Positions 49,619 through 61,258 are shown, numbered from the stretch's first letter. The stretch is 64,000 nucleotides of DNA from Clarkia xantiana subsp. parviflora (GCA_036873135.1 JAPTYO010000012.1:5526090-5590089), one strand, 5' to 3'. A program made the numbers and translations. The notes: a model not told the origin generated them from the letters alone.

Positions 49619-50796
49619 TAGCTGACAGGATACGTCGGATCGCGGTTAATTACGTGATGCTGGACAATCAGCTATATAAGAAGGGCTGGTTCTCGACTCC
49701 GTACTTGAAGTGTGTGGCTGAGCCCGACACAAGTCGAATCCTGAGGGAGGTGCACGAAGGGGTCGCGGCTTGTCACGAAGGAGCCCGATCCATTATGAGG
49801 AAGGTGTTGAACTTGGGCTATTATTGGCCTACAATGAGCAAGGAGGCGACGACGTTGGTCCGATCCTGTGACGCGTGCCAGAGGTACGCCCCGAGTATTG
49901 TGGCTCCGGCTGCTAATTTGACATCCATCAAGAGCGCTTGGCCCTTCTCGCAGTGGGGCATCGACTTGGTGGGACCTCTTCCGCAAGCACAAGGTCAGTG
50001 TAAGTATTTGCTTGTAGCTATCGATTATTTTTCGAAATGGATAGAAGCAAAGGCGTTGGCCAAGACGACGGGGAACCAGATCGTCAAATTTCTCCAGACT
50101 CATATTGTATCCAGATACGGGATTCCTAAGGTGGTGATCAGCGACAATGGTCCACCGTTTAACGGGTCTCAGGTGAAGGAGTATCTGGAGGAGTTGAACA
50201 TCGAGCATCGGACAGCCTCTGTCCGCCATGCTCAGACTAATGGCCAGGTGGAATCGGCCAACAAAATCGTGATGGATGGCCTGAAGAAAAGGGTCTATGC
50301 CTTGAAGGGCAAATGGCTGAACGAACTGGAAAACGTGCTTTGGGCTGTTAGAACGACACCCAAACGATCAACTGGGGAGACTCCGTTTGGCCTTGTTTAT
50401 GGCACGGAGGCTGTTGCTCCCGTGGAGGTAGCTGTGGCATCCCATCGGATGAGATATTATGAGCCTTTGACGAATGATGAAATGAGACGTCTGGATTTGG
50501 ACTTGCTCGAAGAGAAGAGGCGGGAAGCCGACGAATTCCAGGCTCGAATGCGTTTGGCGACGGCCAGGTATTACAATCAGCGAGTTAAGTCCCGACAATT
50601 CTTCGTCGGGGAGCTGGTTTGGCGTCGCAACGAGTATACCCTTTTGGATCGAATCAACAAGATGTCACCAAAATGGGAAGGACCCTACAAGGTCGTGGGG
50701 ATGCCAGCTCAGAATGCGTACAAGTTGGAGGACCTCGATGGCAGAGCATTGAAGCATTCTTTTAGTGGCGAACACTTGAAGAAATGTCACGCTTGA
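49561..50796 (+). pseudogene. Integrase (frame-shifted from RNase H)
   Basis: 411 codons open, but joined to RNase H by a single-base frame change near 49601-49606. It has the N-terminal zinc-binding HHCC region (ending CDACQRYAP) and the DDE catalytic core: GIDLVGPLP (first Asp), VISDNGPPFNG (second Asp) and GQVESANK (Glu). A C-terminal region with YKVVGMPAQNAYKLEDLDG follows. Ends at TGA 50794-50796. Within this stretch alone the catalytic residues are all present. Confidence 0.88.
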
Positions 50797-51250
50797 TGAA
50801 AAGTCGCCTTAAGTGGTGCCCGATGAAAAGTCGCCTTAAGTGGTGCCCGATGTAAAATCGCCTTAAGTGGTGTAAATTATTTATCGTTTGATTCGATGTA
50901 AGCAAATTTTGTGCCATCAATGAATAAAGAGGTTGCTTCCGATCAGAATTATCCTTAGATTTATTCTAAACGTTATTTAGTCGTCTTGAGTGGTGCACGA
51001 GAAAAGTCGCCTTGAGTGGTGCACGAGAAAAGTCGCCTTGAGTGGCGCATGAGAAAAAGTCGTCTTAAGTGATGCACGAGAAAAAGTCGTCTTAAGTGAT
51101 GCATGAGATTAAGTCGTCTTGAGTGATGCATGATTCTTATATTTATTCTAAGTGTTGTTAAAGTCGCCTTAAGTGGTGCATGGAGTTAAATCGTCTTAAG
51201 TGATGTGTGAAAATATCTTAACTGTCGAGGTCTCGCCTTAAGTAAGTAAA
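50797..51250. repeat. Tandem repeats between pol and the antisense gene
   Basis: More than ten imperfect units of about 26-30 bp built on AAGTCGCCTTAAGTGGTGC, at 50800-50875 and, after a short break, 50985-51215. Later units drift to GTCGTCTTAAGTGATGCA. The position between integrase and antisense gene is where Tat-like elements carry variable minisatellites. Confidence 0.85.
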
Positions 51251-51366
51251 GTCGCTTTGAGAAGTGCAATGGGAAATCGGAACTAAGAAAGTCTGATATA
51301 TTCATAAGGGCTCAAAGGCACGAAGATTACAAAAATGAGGAAAGTACAAGGACTCTAAAGATACAG

Positions 51367-54092
51367 TTAGGCTTGGTCCTTGTCGGCAGCATCAACGGGA
51401 GCAGGGTCCACGAGGTCTGTGGCAGAAGGCTCCACAGGTTCAGCAGTTGGAGGGTCGATTATCGGGGCACCAGCACTTGGAGGTTTTGCTGTGTCTTCAA
51501 CAATCGCGGGAGTGCTCCCCTCATCACTCTCCCCTGAGAGAGCAAAGTATTTCTTCGCGAAGGGAGCGAGAGAAGGAGACTTGTCGAAGTTGATGGCGTC
51601 GCCATACTCCAGGTGGAGTTCCTCAACTGCATTGAAGAGGGTGTTCTCCACCTCCGCGCTGCAGAACTTTACAGCATCAGCCTGGAAGTCTTCGGACCTC
51701 CGATAATCCTCCCGGCCCTTGGTCTCGGCCGCGACCAGCTGCGCGGGAACCCCAGCAACTTGCTCCTCCAGAGCCTTCTTTTCGAGGACCAGCTTGTCCT
51801 CGGCAACCCGCCGCTCCTGCCGCTCCCGCTTCAGGAGCCCCTCGAAGTCATGGACCTACTTTTGGAGGTCCCGAGTCTTTCGATCGAGGATGGCCTGCTC
51901 CTTGGCCAGTTTTCCCCGCGAAGACTCGGAGGCCGCGAGATCCTCCTTAAGCTTGGCTATGACCGCCCGCTCTTGCTCCAGGGTCTCCTCGAAGGCGAAG
52001 AGGTACCCGATGGAACGGTTGAGGTCCCTCATCTCCTGCGAAGGAAGGAAGAGAAGTATTAGTAGATGAGCAACCAGTCTTATTGATGAAGAAAAGAAAA
52101 GCGAAAGTCTTACCTCTATCCGACGCATGCGCATCTCCTGTCATCCCGGCGCATGTCCTCCCGATCCAAGGAGATCGGATACCTCATAGTAGGCAGGATT
52201 GAGCCTGCTACCAGGTGTAAAGCCAGCTCCGGGTATGTGTCCCCTTGTCGGAGCTGGACCCCTTGCAGCGTTTGGATCGGGGTCCAGGGAGCATCCTCCT
52301 GTGCGGGGTCGAAGGCCTTGTAAAAACTCCCGTCGAGGGGAAGAGGAGAAGGGCCGACTTGGGTCGTGGAGGGGCGTGCCTCCGACCCACCCCGGGCTGG
52401 GGAAGGAGTGAAGTCGTGGAGGGGCGACGGTTGTCGCTTCTGTCGTGAAGAAGGCGAGGGGGGCAGCCCCTTGGAGGTTGGTTTCAGCGGGGACTGCCCC
52501 GTCCTTCGACGATGGCGAAGAGAGCCACCCTCATCAGTCTCCTGAGAGGAGTCTAGGCTCTCCACCCGACGAAATTGCTCGCCAGTCGGGGTCTCTCCAC
52601 TGGAGAAAAGTGGTGCCCCTGCAGAAGGAGGCGCTCCTGCTGAAGGTGGTGCGCCTGCTGAGGCTCCAACACCCGACGGAGTCCCCGAGTGACCTGCACC
52701 TAGAGGACGAGAGGAGGCTTCAGAAACGTAATCAAGAAGTTCATTAGAGCCCTTACACCAAACAATGCGTCGGGAGACATATTGGTCCTTCCCGCGGTAG
52801 TTGTAGTAGCCCGCATTCAGGACACGAGGAGTTTCCCCTCGGAGGACACGTTTGACATCGGTGATGCGGGCCTCCATGGTCGAAGGAATCAACTCCTTCA
52901 GAATCAGCTTCCTGTACGATTTAATAGCGAGGCGGAACTTTTTACCTTCTTCAGCGGTATGGACGTCGAAGAGCTTGTCCACCTCCACGCGGCTCCGCTT
53001 TGGCCGCTCCGCGGAAGGAGATCCCGATGGAGCAGCAGCCTTCTTGGCTAACTTCCTCTTCCGCGTAGGGCGGACAACATCGGTCTCCCCCTGCTTAAGG
53101 ATCAGATTGGTCAACGCGGATACCTTCTTAGCTGCAAAAAGTAAAAAACAGAGGTTAGAGATTTACCCAGGGAACCATATTGGAGGGGCCGTCGAAGAGC
53201 TGCCCCCCGGAGACTATGTCGAGGAGTCGGATCCCGGCATTCACCAGGTCCCGCTCCACGAGAGAATTGGCGTCGATGGGAGTGTAGGAATCCCCCCCAT
53301 CGGTAGAGCTGGATGAGTTGAAAAGTCTGGAAGTCTTCATCGGTGTAAGTGTGGTAAGCGGGAGGAGAGTCCGCTTCCACCTCCCATCGGGGCCACGGGA
53401 TCGAGGAGTTTTGGATGAAGAAGTAGCTCCTCTTCCACCCACTGTTATCGGACCCCGTACCGACCAGGAGTCCCCGACCCTTGACCATCTTCAGGTATCA
53501 TTGGTCCAGTTGCACAACCCGAGTTGCGTCTTGTTCCACTTCGACATACGGGGGTAGAAGGCACAAACCCCCACCTCGTTGCACTTCATCCCGTAGAAGG
53601 TCCTGAAGAGCTTGAGGCTGTAAACCCACTTCTGTCGGAAGCAGAGGACCAGGAAGGCATTCCACAAGCGTATGGCGCGGGGAGAGAAGGTGGTCAGATG
53701 CGTCTTGTAGTGCTGGCACATCTCGACCAGATTACCACAGAAAGGGAACCTAATCCCCGCTGATATTTGCCCCGTAGAGACAAACACCTCCCCTTTCCGG
53801 GGACGGGTAACCTCAAGGTTACCCTAGGGGCGGGGCCAGGGATACGGGAAACGAGGTTCCCAGGTAGAGGTGATGCATCCCTCTCGGAGAGCTGCATCGT
53901 ACGCAGTGCTGGAAATCTCGTTCAGAGCATAGTCGAAGTTGAAGGGCTTTCTTCCCTCGGAACTAGATCCACTGTCTGAAATCAGCCATGGCAAGGAAAG
54001 GCACAGTGGGTTTTTCGGAAAATTGCAAACAAACTAGGCAAAGATGAAGGAAAAGATATAGGAGCAACAAGGAAGAAATCCTTACCAGACAT
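51367..54092 (-). pseudogene. Antisense gene of the Tat-like element (Transposase_28-type protein)
   Basis: On the minus strand a spliced gene starts at ATG 54090-54092 with a 7-bp first exon (donor GTAAGG) and resumes at 53975. The next exon has FPFCGNLVEMCQHY, AIRLWNAFLVLCF and FRTFYGMKCNEVG, resembling the plant putative-gypsy-type (PF04195) family. An intron lies at about 53110-53165. A Lys/Arg- and then Pro/Ser/Gly-rich part follows (to about 52120), then an intron (about 52030-52115) and a coiled-coil-like region (EETLEQERAVIAKLKEDLA), ending in an acidic tail at 51367. Stops at 53824-53826 and 53488-53490 and a frame change at a C run (53289-53297) break it. Antisense genes are known in some Tat elements; their function is unknown to me. 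Confidence 0.7.
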
Positions 54093-54628
54093 GATGACTT
54101 GAGGAAGGAAGGATGATATGAAAGTGGCCGGAAAGTTGTTCGGAGAAACACTTGGGTCTTCGAAATCGCAGAGCTTGAATTCTCAGAGAGGTTGCAGAGA
54201 GCTTTTGAAATTTCGAAGACGGTAAAAGGGAAACTGTACCCAGGGTGAGGGTTTTATAGGCAAAGAGGACAGTTGAAAGGACGTTCTGATCTGAATCGTC
54301 GAAGTCGAAGCGTTTTGATCTGAGCCGTTGAGATGAAACATGCAGAATGGGAACGGGTGCAATGATGAAACGACCTGAAAAGCACTTTTTCAGAAAAAGC
54401 AGGTGCAAAAAATCAGGCACGGGTGCCAGAGACGTCGCTTCGTTATTTGCTGCATTTAATGGCAGGGGAACCGAGGAGTCTTCTCGGATTTGGTAGTTAT
54501 CCTCAAGGCATCGAGGAAGCGTGAACGAGAAGATTTGTATCAAGTGACTATGCCAAGGGAAAGGTTCCCGACTCCGACGTCGGGAGGTCGGGTGTTGGAA
54601 GACACGACGAACTGTAAGTCCCTCATGT

Positions 54629-54640
54629 CTTGGGGGCAAA
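54629..54640 (+). promoter_or_regulatory. Polypurine tract of the Tat-like element
   Basis: CTTGGGGGCAAA directly precedes the 3' LTR, as required for plus-strand priming. Confidence 0.75.
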
Positions 54641-55378
54641 TGATGGGCTTCGCTGTGGCCGTTAGGCCCTTTAACAACGAGCAAACGGTGAATAGGGCCA
54701 CTGGGCCCTCAATGGAGGTCAAGATGACCCAGGCGAAGGGTCCTGACAGAGGGAGTCCCGATAATGAAAGGTCCCGACAGAGTCGGTCCCGATAGGTGAG
54801 CTGGATGCTCCCGATGAGATGCCTTTAAGTAGGTCCCGATGACGAATCCCTGAGAACGATTGGCCCTGTCACGATGACGAGGGGCCCCGAGCGGTGACAC
54901 AACGAGATAACTCTGGAGTCCCCGATATTAGTCGGGACTTGCTATCAGAGGATGAGGCCGAGATACGCTGGGCGTGGCCGAGATACGCGGAGCGTGGCCG
55001 AGATACGCGAAGCGTGGGCGAGATACGCGGAGCGTGGCCGAGATACGCGGGGCGTGGCCGAGATAAGCGAGATCATGGCCTAGATAGGCGGGATCGTGCC
55101 CGAGATACGCGGAATACGGGCTAACCACCCTAACGGTTCACCAGGTAATTGAGGTACCTCTCCGCCTATAAAAGGGCAGAGGTTACCTCAGAGCACATTA
55201 CGTTTTGAGATACACTACTTGAGATTACTGCTTGCCAGTCCGTACGAGATACTCATTTAAGCATCGGAGAGGGATTCTGGGTCACCGCCCGGTCTATCCC
55301 CTCTTTGCAGGATTACGTGGAGCGAAGGAGCTAGGACCGCCGTCAAAGATCGTACCGGAGTTCCACCGTGATCCAACA
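54641..55378 (+). repeat. 3' LTR of the Tat-like element
   Basis: This 738-bp LTR has the same TATA-like CCTATAAAAG at 55165-55174 and one more 21-bp minisatellite unit than the 5' LTR. The length difference (+21 and -17) explains 738 versus 734. Confidence 0.9.
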
Positions 55379-57430
55379 CCTCTCAAGCCAAATTCCCCAT
55401 AAAATCAGACAGTTCTGACTAATTAGTTCACTCTCAGGCCCATGATTGGAGTATCGGGGGTCCTTCTCAAACAACCAACTCTTTATCGTTGAGAACAGTG
55501 TGTTGGATGGGTGGATTCCGAAGCTCGAACTAAACCAGACTCTTTTCGTAAATTAACAATTCCACATGAAGTGATCCCAAGTTTCGTTTGCCCGTGAGCA
55601 AAGATGACACTTAGGATTGAATGAGAGGATACGTCTGTGTAAGTTCTGTCCTAGCGGCAGACCATTGTTGCAGCCCTTCCAGATGAACATACGAACTTTT
55701 GGAGGCAACTTTGAGTTCCAAAGTTTACTCCAGCAGGATGTACTGGCGATCGTGGTGGCTGCTGACGAGATTCCCTCTGCCTCAGGATGGAGACATGAGT
55801 AAATGAAGTGATACCCTGATTTTATTGTGTAAATTCCGGTATCACTATGGAGCCATAGGAACATGTCAGTTGTGTCATAGAGTAGTAGTTCAAGAGTGGA
55901 TATGGTGTTTATGATGACTGGAGGAAGGATTTCGGGCAATAAGTCTAGTCTCCATCGACCATTTGAGATGAACTGTTTGACCATAGTATTCGGGGGAGCT
56001 GAGGTTTGGGTAACATAGTCCTTCAGTAGTCCCATGTTGGGTACCCATGGATCGGTCCAGAAATTTATGGAGTGTTCGTTCCCGACGTGCCATCTGAACC
56101 CCCGTAAAAGAAATTTATGGAGTTTGAGCATTGATCTCTAAACTAGCGAATGGTATTGCTGGGATTTGGCGTTGAAAAACGCCGTCTTCCTCAGGTATTT
56201 TTGTTTCATGCCTCTCACTCAAAGTGAATCTTTGTTGGTGATCAGTATGGCTGCATGTTTGGCCAATAACGCCAGGTTGAAAGAGTTGGTATCCCGGAAG
56301 CCTAGTCCGCCTTTGTGTTTTGTAATGCACAGTGTCTCCCAGGGGATCCAATGGATTCCTTTCTTGGTGTCATCTGATTTCCACCAGAAATGTCTTATCA
56401 ACTTTTCAATTTGTCCGGTTGTTTTCTTTGACAAGTTAATGCATGACATTGTGTATGTGGAAATTGCGCTGACGACGGATTTGAGTAGGACCTCTCTTCC
56501 TGCCGGTGGTAGCAGCTTGTTCATCCATCCCTGGATTCTTGTGGTGGTTATTTGGACTATTTGTTCCCCAATTGGCTTCTGCTTTTAGACCAGTCTGTAG
56601 GTAGGCCCAGGTAGACTTCATCTGGCAGCATATCGCGGACACCCAGGATTTGTGCAATTTCCATTGCCATTGTTTCGGCCACGTTTGGGCTGAATCAGAT
56701 GCTTGATTTATTGTAGTTGATGAGTTGTCCTGATTCTGCTTGATTTGAGTCTAGAATGTTTCTTAAGTTGAGGGCATTTTCCGGGGTTTCTTCTAGAAAC
56801 AGGAAGCTGTCATCGGCAAAAAAGAGATGGGTGAATTCTTGAGTAGCTTTGCTGGGTTTAACTCCGCGTATCTTTCCTTCATTTTTGGGCCCTTGTGAGT
56901 TCTTGTGATAGAATTTGGGCGACAATTATGTAAAGGTAGGGTGAGAGTGGGTCGCCCTGTCTTAATCCCCTGGTTGGTTCGAAAGTTTGGGATAATTCAC
57001 CATTGATCAGGATTCTGATGGAGGAGGAAGTGATACACTTTATGATCCAGCATATGAATTTTGTAGGGAAAGCCATGCTGGTTAATACGATTTGGAGGAA
57101 GGACCATTCAATCTTGTCGTATGCTTTGCTCATGTCCAATTTAAAGGCAAACAAGTCTTTTCGTCAGTTTCTTCTGAGTTTAATTGTGTGTAATAACTCC
57201 TGCACTAGGAAGGTATTGTCGGTGATGGTCCTTCTTAGTATAAAGGCTGTTTGGAACGGAGAGATTAGGTTGGAGATGACTACCCTGATTCGGTTGACAA
57301 GAATTTTGGCCAGGACCTTGTAAGTTGTGTTGTATAGACTGATTGGGCGCCAGTCCTTCATGGTATTCGGATCTTCACACTTCGGGAGTAGGATGATTAT
57401 GGTTGCATTTGTTTCTGGCTCCATCCTACC
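55379..57430 (-). pseudogene. LINE ORF2 reverse transcriptase and zf-RVT, broken
   Basis: On the minus strand from 57430 the frame enters inside the reverse transcriptase: NATIIILLPKC, WRPISLYNTTYKVLAKIL, KLDMSKAYDKIEWSF (catalytic Asp), RGLRQGDPLSPYLYII and FFADDSFLFLEE (about 56810-56825). The thumb and linker follow with several frame changes (56650-56130). The zf-RVT region, including SKLPPKVRMFIWKGCNNGLP and CHLCSRANETWDHFMWNC, ends near 55553. The remainder to 55384 reads WGIWLER at the insertion point. Unlike the first LINE, the catalytic Tyr-Asp and Asp-Asp codons are intact here, but the copy is 5'-truncated. Confidence 0.82.
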
Positions 57431-59227
57431 TAAAAATAATTGAACTTGAAACATCTATATATATTGATGGACATGTGCCTACTCACGTGACAATAATAGA
57501 CGCGCATGCATCTCCCGTAGCCAAGGCCCAAACGGCCATTGGCCCATAACAACTAACGACATTTGGCCCACAAGGTAACAAGACTGACGTGAGCTTTATG
57601 AGTTCCACACCCAAAATATATACATCACACAAGAGGGAAGTCCCTATACACATATCCATCGGAGCGTTACCTGAGAACACTCAACGCTAATACGTGGCTC
57701 CACATGAGTTCAATAGTAAGGCTCCTCGAGAACATAAACGGGGCGTCTGATCTTCTGAGAACGTTGCCCGGATTTGCTCACTGGCCACATAGTTTGACAA
57801 CGTACGGACTAGGTTAGGAGAATAGGAAGTGACAAAAGCCTACTACCCAAGCTATCCCATATTCTCCCTAAGTCACTGTCATCAGAACTCATCATGAGAT
57901 ATGATCGTGACACCTACACCTTAGAGTCCGGCGCCGCTCGGAACCCCTATAAATACCTTACTATCATCACACACATACCTATATGCACACATATAGATGT
58001 AAACACTCTGTTTTGACCCGGACGTAACGTCGCTGCACGTGATGCACCATTTCCAGATGTGTCAAGTCACGAAGTGTCTAAAAATGCTAATGTGCGCATT
58101 AGAGTAGTAAATAAATATATATTTTTAAAATATCTCGGATATTCGAAATATTTAGAAATATATATATATATGTAATATTATTTATCTGTAAGATATTTGT
58201 CTACAAGTATTATCTCCTGTTATTTAGGAATAATTATATGTAATGTATTTATCTACATGTATTATCTTGTATTATTTAGGAGTAATTATCTTTAAGATAT
58301 TTATCCCATAAAATTATCCGCAAGTTATTTATTACTTTAATATTTAGTAGATCTTATTTGTAACCTAGATCAGTTTTACTATAAATAAGAGTCCAGTTCT
58401 ACATGTAAAACACACAGAAAACACCAAAGCAATAATATACACTTATGTCTCGTAATCCGTGTAATTTTTGTCTTTTTGTGCTTTAATAAAAATATTTCCC
58501 GCCGTCATTCCCTATGCTCACCGGTGGCGGTGACCACCGCTCGACGCCGGCTCACGCCGCCTGACACCGCCGACCCTTGTCCTCACCCCCTCTCTCTCTC
58601 CCTCTCTCTCTCAGTCCCTCCATCTCTCCCTCTCTCTCTCCTCCGTACGCATCAGCTAGCCTCGACCACACCGGCGAGCAGCCTTCGCCGTCGAGCTGCC
58701 GCCCGGCTCCTCCCTGCTGCTGCCCGGCTCCGCCCTGCTGCCCGCCAGTTGCGCTCCGACCACCAGCCTGGCAGCCACGACCGTCGCTCATGCCCCCAGC
58801 AAGTCTGCCATCCTTCCGCCCTGCCGTGACCAAGGATCACGCCGAAACTCTGTTCACGTCGCCGCCGCCACCACCATCGCCGAGTCGAGTCGGAGTTTCC
58901 TTTGTCGTGTTGTCCCGTCCGCTGCTGCCGGTAGTCGACGCTTTGCCCATCGATCTTCACAGGTTTGTTGTTTATTTATTTATTTATTTATTTTATATTA
59001 TTATTATTATTAATATTATTACTGTTATTGTTATTGTTATCTATATATTATTATATTATATTTAATTAGGTAATTTAAATGTATTGGTTAAATTTGATTG
59101 GGTGGAATATTTAATTGTTCAAATAATTATGTATATATGTTAAATATATGTATATATTAGGTTATGTATATATTTAAGCATGTTAGATAATTTTGGGTTT
59201 TTTAGATTTCGTCTTAATTAGGAGTTA
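57431..59227. other. Unresolved region with two promoter-like segments
   Basis: Bases 57480-58010 are less AT-rich, carry CTATAAATACC at about 57949 and look like part of an LTR or promoter. Bases 58020-58480 carry a second TATA-like ACTATAAATAAGAG near 58379. A CT-rich and then strongly GC-rich stretch (58500-58960) ends in CTTCACAG followed by GTTTGT, like a splice donor. Open frames there are Pro/Arg/Ser-rich, overlap on both strands and lack domains. I cannot assign a gene or element. Confidence 0.4.
58589..58641. repeat. CT-rich microsatellite
   Basis: CTCTCTCTCCCTCTCTCTCT with a related run after a short break. It accounts for the Leu/Ser/Pro-rich frames at this point. Confidence 0.8.
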
Positions 59228-59821
59228 TGTAGGATTTAAGGGATTAATACTATAAAAACAAAACCCTAGATACGTGCATGGTAATTAATACGCAGCGGAA
59301 TAAGATGCACATACCTATAATGTTTCATGTAGCCCAAGACCGTTGATGGGAGTTCTCGATCCGTCGGACCGTTCCCTGTAGAGGTTCCTATAGAGAAGCC
59401 CTACGCGGATTATGCCTCACAGCAAAGCCTCAGTCGATTCTTCGCGGGATGGATCTTGAAGTAAATTGCCTGACACAATTTGACACCTCCTTTTCTTGTG
59501 TGTGTTTCGGCCGAAGTATGTAGTAAATAGGGAGGAGGGTTTTCTTTTAATCTCACCACTTAGGAAGAGAGAATTAGCATTGATAAAACCTCCTAGGACT
59601 CCCTATTTATAAAGGGAGTAAAGTGGACAAAAGTCCACTTTACCCCTCCTAGTAAAGTCGGCCGGCCATGCTATTAGGGAGGCCCAATTTTGGGCCTCCC
59701 ATGTCAATTGGGATTTTAGGCCTAGCCCAAAATCTCTAATATGTCATTACCTAATTTCTTAGGTACATTGACTTAATTAATGGACTCCCAATTACGGCGG
59801 TCCATTGTCCAAATGTGAACA
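59228..59821 (-). repeat. Copia LTR (minus orientation)
   Basis: Begins TGTAGGATTTAAGG on the plus strand and ends ...GTGAACA, followed by GCTCCCACTCGCC. Read on the minus strand that flank is a polypurine tract (GGCGAGTGGGAGC), so this is the 3' LTR of a minus-strand element. It shares ACGCAGCGGAA, GGGAGTTCTCGATCC and AAGCCCTACGCGG with the other LTRs of this cluster. Confidence 0.75.
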
Positions 59822-60955
59822 GCTCCCACTCGCCGGAATGGGAGGGTGTCTATTAGTATGTTGTCGTCCAACACATTAGCATTTGTCATTCGATCCAATC
59901 TATGCTCCGAATAGTTCGTAGGAGGTTTGTTGTGCGATTGGTGGACACGACGAGCATCGTGCTACTCATTTGTTAGGAGTGTTGTAGCGCCCGCGAAACG
60001 TTGATTCCCCATGTCTAATCAACCTGTGAAAATAAAAAGCCACGATGTATCCTAGGTCAGCTGTCATTCTCCAATTGCCCAGTTTCCACATAGGAATACT
60101 CCCTCAGGGCATACGTACAAGTATTCACAACCTTTCAACTAATGTCAGGTTGGTGGCCACCTAGTGGATACAAGAGTCGGAGAATTACATGTGTACTTGA
60201 CCATCCCCATCGCTCATACCCTTAGTCAAACTCAACCGGTTTCCAAAGATGTGGTCACTTGGCCTTTTTGTTCAGCACTGCGTTCGTACGCAAGGAAGCG
60301 AACATTGAGCCTGACCTTAGGTATGAGTTCTGAGTCCGTGAGTATACTTTGGATGCTTCTTCATATAGCATCCGGGATCAGCCACATGCTCAAGGTGAAG
60401 AAGTTTGTGCGCATCCGAATCACGTGGATTTTATCTAGCACAACCGAGCCTAACCCCGTGGTCGAACATGGCACGCGTAGTATGAAGCACGCGTCGATTG
60501 CATAACATGAGTTTAATCAGGAAGTGGGAAATGTCATATGCTATCGCAGATTCGTCATCTGGCCCTGAATGTGGTTTTATAACGAACGAAGTTCGTAACA
60601 GCGATTTGCAGAACTTAGATCATATCGTGTTACTCCGTAAACCAAATGATCGTTCTGCTTAACCAGATTTTCCACCATGGTTCTTAGCCAGTCTTGATCT
60701 AATGGAGATCCTCCTCTCCATTAAGACGACCGAGCTTGTGTGACGAGGCCTTGCCCACATACGACATTATTTTTATTATGGAGGTTATCCCTCCTACGAC
60801 TATTTTATAGACCGTAAAAATCCGATGAATTTTTAACATTATGATGTCGTAAAAATCATAAACTCAAATTGCAATTATTTCAGCAAAGTTTCAAAAGTTG
60901 TAATCACGATACAAGCTACTTAAACCCTACGCAGTCCCAGCATTCTAATATGCTT
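59822..60955 (-). other. Non-coding 3' interior of the copia element
   Basis: Lies between the polypurine tract and the RNase H fragment. The first about 180 bp recur at 63822-64000 beside another LTR of the same family (shared GACGAGCATCGTGCTACTCAT), which shows that this is element sequence. No gene is seen; the 113-codon plus-strand frame at 60164 lacks domains. Confidence 0.6.
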
Positions 60956-61258
60956 TTAGAAAACATCCCCGCGTAAAGGTTTAGTTAATGGATTGACCAT
61001 CATAATTTCAGTAGACAGGTATTCTAATGTGATTACTTTGTCCTCAACCATATTCTTAGCATAATTATATTTTATATCAATGTGTTTCGTCCTGCTATGG
61101 TACTTAGGGTTCTTAACTGCCGCGATTGCTGCTTGACTGTCAGAGTATACCTTTACAGGTTTACTCCCATCCTCAATGTCAAGCAACGCAGTTAAGAGCC
61201 TATTAAGCCAGACCGCTTCTTTTACATTCTTAGAGAGGGCCACGAATTCAGATTCCAT
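60956..61258 (-). pseudogene. Ty1/copia RNase H fragment
   Basis: The minus-strand frame shows the copia RNase H end: ESEFVALSKNVKEAVWLNRL, VKVYSDSQAAIAAVKNP, YHSRTKHIDIKYNYAKN and NPLTKPL. The upstream reverse transcriptase is missing: beyond 61260 the sequence turns AT-rich and unrelated. This is a remnant of a polyprotein. Confidence 0.88.

Larger units (their letters stand above)
44421..55378 (+). mobile_element. Ty3/gypsy retrotransposon, Tat-like, with antisense gene
   Basis: LTRs at 44421-45154 and 54641-55378 have TGATGG...CCAACA ends, and CCTCT is duplicated at 44416-44420 and 55379-55383. The order primer site, gag, protease, reverse transcriptase, RNase H, integrase, spacer repeats, antisense gene, polypurine tract, LTR fits the plant Tat group (Grande/Retand/RIRE2-like), some members of which carry an antisense gene before the 3' LTR. 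The coding region is broken by stops and single-base shifts. LTR substitutions appear to be around 1-1.5 percent by eye, so it seems older than the insertion at 10375. Confidence 0.9.
33738..57430 (-). mobile_element. 5'-truncated LINE hosting a Helitron and a gypsy element
   Basis: Three separated pieces form one minus-strand LINE: 55379-57430 (ORF2 from mid reverse transcriptase), 43795-44420 (RNase H and 3' UTR) and 33738-33777 (end of the tail with an A-tract). The outer flanks are a target duplication with minor differences: TAAAAAAGAATTGAAC at 33722-33737 and TAAAAATAATTGAAC at 57431-57445. Excluding insertions, the LINE is about 2.7 kb, truncated at its 5' end inside the reverse transcriptase. 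It is dead, with many stops and shifts. Confidence 0.85.

Noticed and set aside
58476..59065. Pro/Arg/Ser-rich frames as a protein-coding gene
   Set aside because: Low complexity from CT and GC repeats, several frames open at once, no conserved motif.
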